Assembly: GCA_933207985.1 (NCBI GenBank)
Contig: OW240921.1
Span: 108,117,193-108,181,192 of the forward strand
DNA: 64,000 nt
From: Pelobates cultripes
Lineage: Eukaryota > Chordata > Amphibia > Anura > Pelobatidae
Direction: 5' to 3'
Part shown: positions 58,358-64,000 of the stretch, one piece after another
How positions within the stretch are numbered: position 1 is the stretch's first letter
How the letters are laid out: each line of letters opens with the position of its first letter
Notes under the pieces: generated by a model
Database searches by the model: none
What the model was told of the DNA's origin: nothing
The model's input: the letters and a program-made list of their open reading frames with translations, nothing else
Made by a program: the position numbers and the translations under genes

Positions 58358-61060
58358 TTATTATTATTTTTATTATTATTATTATGATATTTTATAGAGC
58401 GCCGTCAAATTCCGCAGCGCTTTACAATGGGTGGACGAACAGACATGTATTTGTAACCAGACAAGTTGGACACACAGGAACAGAGGGGTTGAGGGCCCTG
58501 CTCAATGAGCTTACATGCTAGAGGGAGTGGGGTAAAATTACACAAAAGGTAAGGATAGTATTAGACTAGTGACAGTTGCAGAAGAGGAATCAGTCAGGAG
58601 CTATTAACAGTTTAATTGATAAGCTTTTATGAAGAAGTGGGTTTTTAACGATTTTTTGAAGGAGTGGAGAATGGGTGAGCATCTAACGGAGGAGGGAAGC
58701 GAGTTCCACAGGAACGGTGCAGCCCTCGAGAAATCTTGAAGGCGAGCATCAGAGGTGGGAGTACGGACAGAAGATAGACGTAAGTCTTCAGCAGATCGTA
58801 AGGGCCTAGACGGGACATACTTGTGTATAAGGGAGGATAGATAGGTGGGAGCAGCATTATGTAGAGATTTGAAAGCAAGAACCAGAATTTTAAATTGAGC
58901 TCTATATTTTATAGGAAGCCAATGTAGGGACTGACAGAAGGGTGAGGCATGGGAGGTGCGGGCGGACAGGAAGATGAGCCTCGCCGCCGCATTCATTATG
59001 GACTGTAACGGCGCTAGTTGGGAGCACGTAAGACCACTGAGAAGTGGATTACAGTAGTCAAGGCGAGAAAGGACAGTGGAATGGACCAACACCTTAGTCG
59101 CATCTGGCGTTAAGTAGGGGCGGATGCGCGCAATGTTTTTGAGATGGAAATGACAGGATTTGGCGATAGATTGAACATGAGGCTTGAAGGAGAGGTCGGA
59201 GTCAAAGAGAACACCTAGGCAGCGAGCCTGCACGGTGGAGCTGATGGTAGCACCGTTGACTTGGAGGGAGACAGACACAGGAGTAACAACACTTGAGGGA
59301 GGAAAGACCAGAATTTCAGTTTTGGTCAAATTTAGTTTAAGGAAGTTGGCAGCCATCCAGTTAGAAACAGCAGAGAGGCAGTCAGAGACACTAGTCAAGA
59401 GGGACGGGGAGAGGACAGGTAGATTTGCGTGTCATCTGCATAGAAATGATATTGGAAGCCAAAGGAGCTAATGAGTTTACCAAGGGAGGCAATATATATG
59501 GAGAACAGTAGGGGACCAAGGACTGAACCTTGGGGGATACCAACAGAGAGGAGTTGGGGAGAAGAAGCAGAGCCAGAGAAAGAAACACTGAAAGAGCGCT
59601 GGGAGAGGTAGGAGGAGCACCAGGAGAGAGCAGTATCTTATAGACCGATATTGCGGAGGATGAGAAGAAGCTGTTGATGATCAACATTGTCAAAAGCCAC
59701 AGACAGGTCAAGGAGAATTAGGATAGAGTAGTGACCACGAGATTTTGCAGCGAGTAGATCATTGGATACTTTGGTCAGTGCCGTTTCCACAGAGTGCTTA
59801 GCGCGGAAACCAGACTGAAGTGGGTGTAGCAGAGAGTTGGACTCGAGGAAGTCTGTCAATCTCGCATACACAATTTTTTCAAGGATCTTGGATGCAAAAG
59901 GCAGTAGCGAGATAGGACGATAGTTGGATGGGGAGTTAGGGTCAAGATTGGGGCTTCTTTAGAATTGGGGTTACAGTTGCATGTTTGAAGGGCAATGGAA
60001 ATATACCAGAGGAGAGAGAGAGATTGAGAATTTTAGTGAGAGGTGGAGAAAGAGAAGAAGACAGAGTACGGATGAGGTGCGAGGGAATTGGATCTAGGGA
60101 GCAGGTGGTGGGGTGGGAGGACCGGAGCAGAGCAGAAACCTCTTCTAATGTAGCGGGTGCGAATGAACATAGAAAAGCAGAGGGAGTGAAGTTAGGGGAA
60201 GTATTGTAAGGGGAAGAAGAAAGATGAGATATCTCTTCTCTGATTGTAGAGATCTTGTCAGTGAAGTGAGTTGAAAAGTCTGAGGCGGTCAAGTTAGTAG
60301 TTGGATGAGGAACAGCAGGGCGAAGAAGAGAGTTAAATGTGTGAAATAGTCGTTTGGGTTCGCGGGAGAGTGTGGTTATGAGGGTATTGAAGTAATTAAC
60401 TTTTGCAGAGGAAAGAGCCAAGCTGTATGAGCTCAGCATAAATTTATAGTGGAGAAAGTCAGATGCACAGTGAGACTTTCTCCAACAGCGTTCAGCAGTT
60501 CTGGAGCATTTTTGGAGGTATCGAGTGAGCTTGGTGTGCCAGGGTTGTTGTTGGGGGGGCCTGCGGCGTTTAAATGTACAAGGTGCCATGATGTCTAGTT
60601 GAGAGGAGAGGGTGGAATTGTAGAAGGAGGTTGCAGAACTAGGACAGGTGAGGTTTGAGATAGGTAAAAGGAGAGTTTGGAGATTAGTGAAGAAATGCTC
60701 TAGGTCAAGACATTGGAGGTTTCTGTGAGAGTGATGTTCAGATGGTGGTGTCAATTGGGTCTTGGGTATGCCAATGTCAAAAGTCAGCAGATGGTGGTCA
60801 GATAGAGGAAAAGGGAATATTGGAGAGATTAGAGGCAGTACAGAGGTTGGTGAAGGCAAGATCAAGAGTGTTTCCTGCTGTATGGGTTGCTGGATTGGAC
60901 CATTGCGTAAGGCCAAAGGAGGAGGTTACAGAAAGCAGATGAGAGGCATCAGTGCAATTGGGGTTATTGATTGGGATATTGAAATCCCCAAGTATAAGGG
61001 AAGCAGTGCTAGATGAAAGGAAGTGTGGAAGCCAGGAAGAAAAGTGCTCAATGAATAGAC
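58358..61060 (-). pseudogene. L2-type LINE, 5'-truncated, frameshifted ORF2
   Basis: Minus strand, in order: endonuclease end (LILGDFNIPINNPNCTDAS, THTAGNTLDLAFTN) near 60960-60870; a long frame at 60916-59942 with ATLEEVSALLRSSHPTTCSL and [17 protein letters not shown] core at 59871-59638 ([37 protein letters not shown]); YADD at about 59437; C-terminal part 59398-58604 with LVHSTVLSRLDYCNPLLSGL and SLHWLPIKYRAQFKILVLAF. The 3' end gcgctgcggaatttgacggc plus a short repeat tail is typical of the clade. At least two frame changes; a fairly young dead copy. Confidence 0.9.
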
Positions 61061-61389
61061 TAGGATAACCCGGGGGCGGGGGGGGGGGCGGTAGATGATT
61101 GCCTATTTAAACCCACTCCTTTAAGAATTGCTGACAGTGTGACATCCTATCTATCTCTATCTATTTCTATCTATTCTTATCTCTTTCCGTCTATCTATCT
61201 ATCAGATCTATATACTCAGATGGCACAAGTTTAAAGACATTAGGGAATATTTGTATCTAATATTCTATATTTCAGTGGATTTAGGATATTGTTTCATCAT
61301 TTTTATTATTAATTATTAATTATTTTAATTACTAAGCCAATTTTGCATTCAATTGTTTTCCTAGTAATGGATACAGAGTTAAACATGCG

Positions 61390-61790
61390 GGATTGGAAGG
61401 GGGCAGAGCCTGACTGCTATGCGGAGAAGTCGCATCCACCTGGAGCTCCATGTATATAGCTGATTTTAACCTTTTTCAAGCCTATCAGATGGCCTAACCG
61501 GGATTCCACGTTGCTCCATCGTAACCTAGTAGCCATCTCTTGGGTGCTTTGATCAAATATGTGATGCATTCTGGAAGTGACTGCAGGAGACTCAACAGGT
61601 CACTGTCGAAATGGGAAAATCGCAACAATGGCCTTCTAACCCTCACCCTAGTTATACAATGCAAGCCCCACTAGACCCTTCCGAAAATGCTTCAAATGGC
61701 TGAGCCTCAGGGATTCCTCTGCCCGGCGGGATCGCCAAGGCAGCGGGACCAGGAGGCGGTGAAGAACTGACACCCCTGAAGGTTTCCTCA
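61390..61790 (+). repeat. possible LINE 5' fragment (L1-like)
   Basis: gggggcagagcctgactgct followed by an ATG at about 61611 and a short frame starting MGKSQQWPSNPHPSY that stops after about 30 codons. It resembles an L1-type 5' region with an ORF1 start; weak. Confidence 0.3.
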
Positions 61791-61924
61791 TAAATATGGG
61801 ACAGGTGTGACAGCGCATGTATCATGGAGGCTGACTCCCAGCATGGCAGGCAAATAGTAAAAGACACAGGAGACATTCCAAGGTTCACTATGGTGCGTTT
61901 ATTAGAGGGTAAGTCTCCTCACAA

Positions 61925-61975
61925 ATAAGTGCAACGTTTCGGCTCTATGGAGCCCAAATCGGTGGGATCTGGCCG
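61925..61975 (-). ncRNA. hammerhead-like motif near Penelope-type sequence
   Basis: The minus strand reads ccgatttgggctccatagag and then ccgaaacgttgc. Stem II ggctc / gagcc is perfect and GAAAC follows; the CUGAUGA side is degenerate. An aataaa-type signal (ctctaataaacgcacc) follows within about 40 bases. Confidence 0.45.
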
Positions 61976-62496
61976 TGGCTGCTTCAAAGCCCTTACTTGG
62001 AGATCATTCTGCAAGTCTCCCGGATTGGCATAGGATGAACAGCAGTGACTATTCTGTGGACTTGCCTTATGCAAAAGAACAGTTTTGCAGGGCCGACCAA
62101 CCTTCACTAGTTTGTTTAGTTTTGTTTTGATGTCCTGCCTTACAGTGCTAATTTTCTTTTCCTGTGCTTGCACTGGGCCTCTAGTCTTATATCTATTTGT
62201 CATAGGTTGAGGGAGCCTCTGTAGCCGACTCTCACTTCAGTGGCTGTGGATGTACACTAGCCTAGCATATTAGCCTAGCATAATCTACTCTATTGCCAAG
62301 TTTTTGCGAGTAGCATACTCATTGTATACTTCTGTCTATTATCTCAACATAAAAGAAAGTGCAGCATTTATTATTACATTATCTTCTACTTGTGTGATGT
62401 ATATTGAAAAGCCTGTTGCTGCTAAATTGTCATTGTAATCTTGCATGCCTAATTCTGCACTACACAAATAAAGAATAAAAATAAAAACATTGTCCT

Positions 62497-63924
62497 TTTC
62501 TAGAGATGTTGCCCTTCTCTTCCCATAAGAGAGAATATAAACTATATTGTTGTTACTTTAAATTCTTTGTCTTTGATAAGCTATAGATTGCTACCTTAAT
62601 TTCCTTTCCAGAAGCTTAATGTTGTCTTAAATATGCTAGTTTTCTTCCCAGTGTTTCTACTCTATGGTATATTTAATGTGGTTTACATTTTTTATTTTTT
62701 TTATTAATACCTGTATTGTACATCATACACTTTATAAACATATATTCCAATGTTCTTGGCTTATTTTCCCATTTACATTCTCGTAACAAATATAGTATAA
62801 AATAAAATTAATTTAAAGACAACATTAAATTTAAAACAAAATAAAAACTTTTTGATTTTATTTTTATAGTTTTATTTGTGTTTCTTTATGTCACAATTTA
62901 AATCATTTCAAAATTATCATTATTAGTAGTAATATAATTTTTTTATATAACATTATATTCCACAAGCAACATGGTAGATTTTGACAGTCCTGCACAAAAG
63001 CTTACAATCTAAAGAAATGTTCCAAAGAACATAAATCATTTTTTTTTTTTTATCAATCTACAACTGTAAGAATGAAGGAAGCATCATCCAATCTATCACT
63101 GTTCTGTCTATCTGTATGTCTTTGTGACATAGAATAATTTGTCCCAACTAAAAAATTGGGTAAAATTTGACAGAATTTATTATTTTGAAGGGTTAGTATT
63201 CCATGCCATATTTTGCAATAATAAATTTGAAGAGTAGAGATGTCGCGAACCGTCCGCGACCTTCTCGCGAACGGCTCGCCACGGTTCGCCACGAGCTGTT
63301 CGCGGCGAACTCCGGTCAGCTGACACGTCCCAGCCAATCTCCAGCAGACCCTCCCTCCCAGACCCTCCTACTTCCTGGACAGCATCCATGTTGAGAAGTT
63401 CGCGGACGGTTCGCGACATCTCTATTGAAGAGACAGTCTTAACATCATAACAACTTTCCATAACTGCAAGGTTTTTGGCGCAGAGACTACCCTCTCGGAA
63501 AGTGACTTATAACTGCAATGATTTGTAAAATAATCAATGTAGCTGTAAGCCGACCCACCAGACCTGTCACTCAGGAAGTTGGAACATTCAGTTCCGGGAT
63601 GTCTGTGTCAGTGTTGTTTGTATTGTGCGCTGCATGCAGTATGTGCATGCAACTACTTGTACTGTATAATAAATAAATAGATCTGGATTTATAAGTACTT
63701 CCTGCTAAAAGATGGTCTGTCCGCTACTGTGTTCAGGCAAGTTTTAATGGGAAGCATTAGAAATTTGAAAAAGGGTTATTTATTCATTCATTAATTTAAT
63801 TAATTATTTATTTTGTTGACATAACTTTATTTAGTTTATTATCTATATAATGCATTCTGGAAAGAGGGACTCCATTTTCAAGTCTTCATTCCATTTAAGA
63901 CGGAACATTAGGTAAAGTTCCGTT
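62497..63924 (-). other. 3' untranslated/flanking segment of NNMT-like copy 3
   Basis: Colinear with 35271-36670: tctttgataagctatagatt, then cttacaatctaaagaaatg, ttgtcccaac...ttgacagaatttatta, acccaccagacctgtcactc, and gggactccattttcaag. Interrupted by a 190-bp MITE. Confidence 0.75.
63235..63424. mobile_element. 190-bp MITE with 8-bp target duplication
   Basis: Inverted ends tagagatgtcgcgaaccgtc and its reverse complement at the right; ttgaagag on both sides (63227-63234, 63425-63432). The ends resemble those of the 3.7-kb element (tagtgatgtcgc), so it probably belongs to the same hAT group. Confidence 0.9.
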
Positions 63925-64000
63925 TTAAACAAGTGCATTGCTCTTTTTTAAGGCCTTAATAAAATAAAAATGTTCCAAATATGTTGTATCATCGCGCATT
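63925..64000 (-). CDS. NNMT/INMT-like copy 3, C-terminal codons (partial, runs off window)
   Basis: In the minus-strand frame matching copy 1, the edge reads RDDTTYLEHFYFIKALKKSN and ALV, then TAA at 63925-63927. Copy 1 has RNESTYCEHIWVIKPLK at the same place. Open to the edge, so this copy may be intact; the rest lies beyond base 64000. Confidence 0.75.
   Translation of the reverse strand, partial: MRDDTTYLEHFYFIKALKKSNALV

Overview
The window looks like non-coding-rich vertebrate DNA, most likely from a frog or toad (Anura). The signs are split exons with GT/AG introns, no bacterial gene layout, and a dense nested load of repeat types common in anuran genomes: CR1, L2 and L1 LINEs, Penelope-like elements with GIY-YIG, a DIRS/Ngaro-type tyrosine-recombinase retrotransposon, Ty3-type solo LTRs, Tc1, hAT, piggyBac and TTAA-target MITEs. 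The species cannot be named from the sequence. There are three N gaps: 13952-14051, 31506-32252 and 53495-53594.

Host genes. (1) 2.6-11.9 kb, + strand: a four-exon gene that I read as pro-interleukin-18. It encodes 219 aa, all exon phases fit, and a conserved Asp cleavage site is present. Its propeptide is 16 aa longer than the human one because of an in-frame 48-bp tandem duplication. (2) 31.2 kb, + strand: an orphan 101-nt exon encoding the end of an ACAP1-type PH domain, just left of the large gap. A possible terminal exon of unknown identity lies at 43.15 kb. (3) 36.7-41.1 kb, - strand: two exons of an NNMT/INMT-like S-adenosylmethionine methyltransferase with a 1-nt frameshift. Paralogous 3' segments recur at 54.0-56.8 kb and 62.5-64.0 kb. 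The last reaches the intact C-terminal codons of another copy at the window edge, so this is the margin of a tandem NNMT-like array.

Mobile DNA, left to right. 5.8-7.5 kb: DIRS-type terminal repeat and a 44-bp hairpin satellite. 8.1-9.2 kb: composite MITE with TSD. 10.07-11.29 kb: solo LTR. 12.4-13.1 kb: CR1. 14.05-14.9 kb: DIRS 3' end. 16.06-16.66 kb: TTAA MITE. 17.3-17.65 kb: hAT end. 19.2-25.6 kb: decayed DIRS/Ngaro element. 25.8-26.9 kb: piggyBac-like remnant. 27.1-29.9 kb: solo LTR split by a composite MITE. 32.7 and 34.2-34.9 kb: Tc1 relics. 37.8-40.9 kb: foldback repeat carrying a Penelope insertion. 42.2-43.06 kb: solo LTR. 43.2-49.5 kb: old L1 split by a 3.7-kb hAT-like element, which carries a Ty3/gypsy pol piece in the Gmr1 order (integrase before RT). 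49.5-51.05 kb: Tc1 element whose 3' third is an odd mosaic with the NNMT-like last exon. 51.2-52.2 kb: Penelope-type debris. 54.3-56.7 kb: TTAA insertion with a foldback element inside. 57-58.25 kb: nested LTRs. 58.35-61.06 kb: L2 LINE. 63.2-63.4 kb: 190-bp MITE.

The most informative signals are the interleukin-18 propeptide duplication, the NNMT-like array with its natural empty sites, the Gmr1-type domain order inside a hAT-like element, the Tc1/NNMT mosaic (possibly a consensus error) and several hammerhead-like motifs near Penelope debris.
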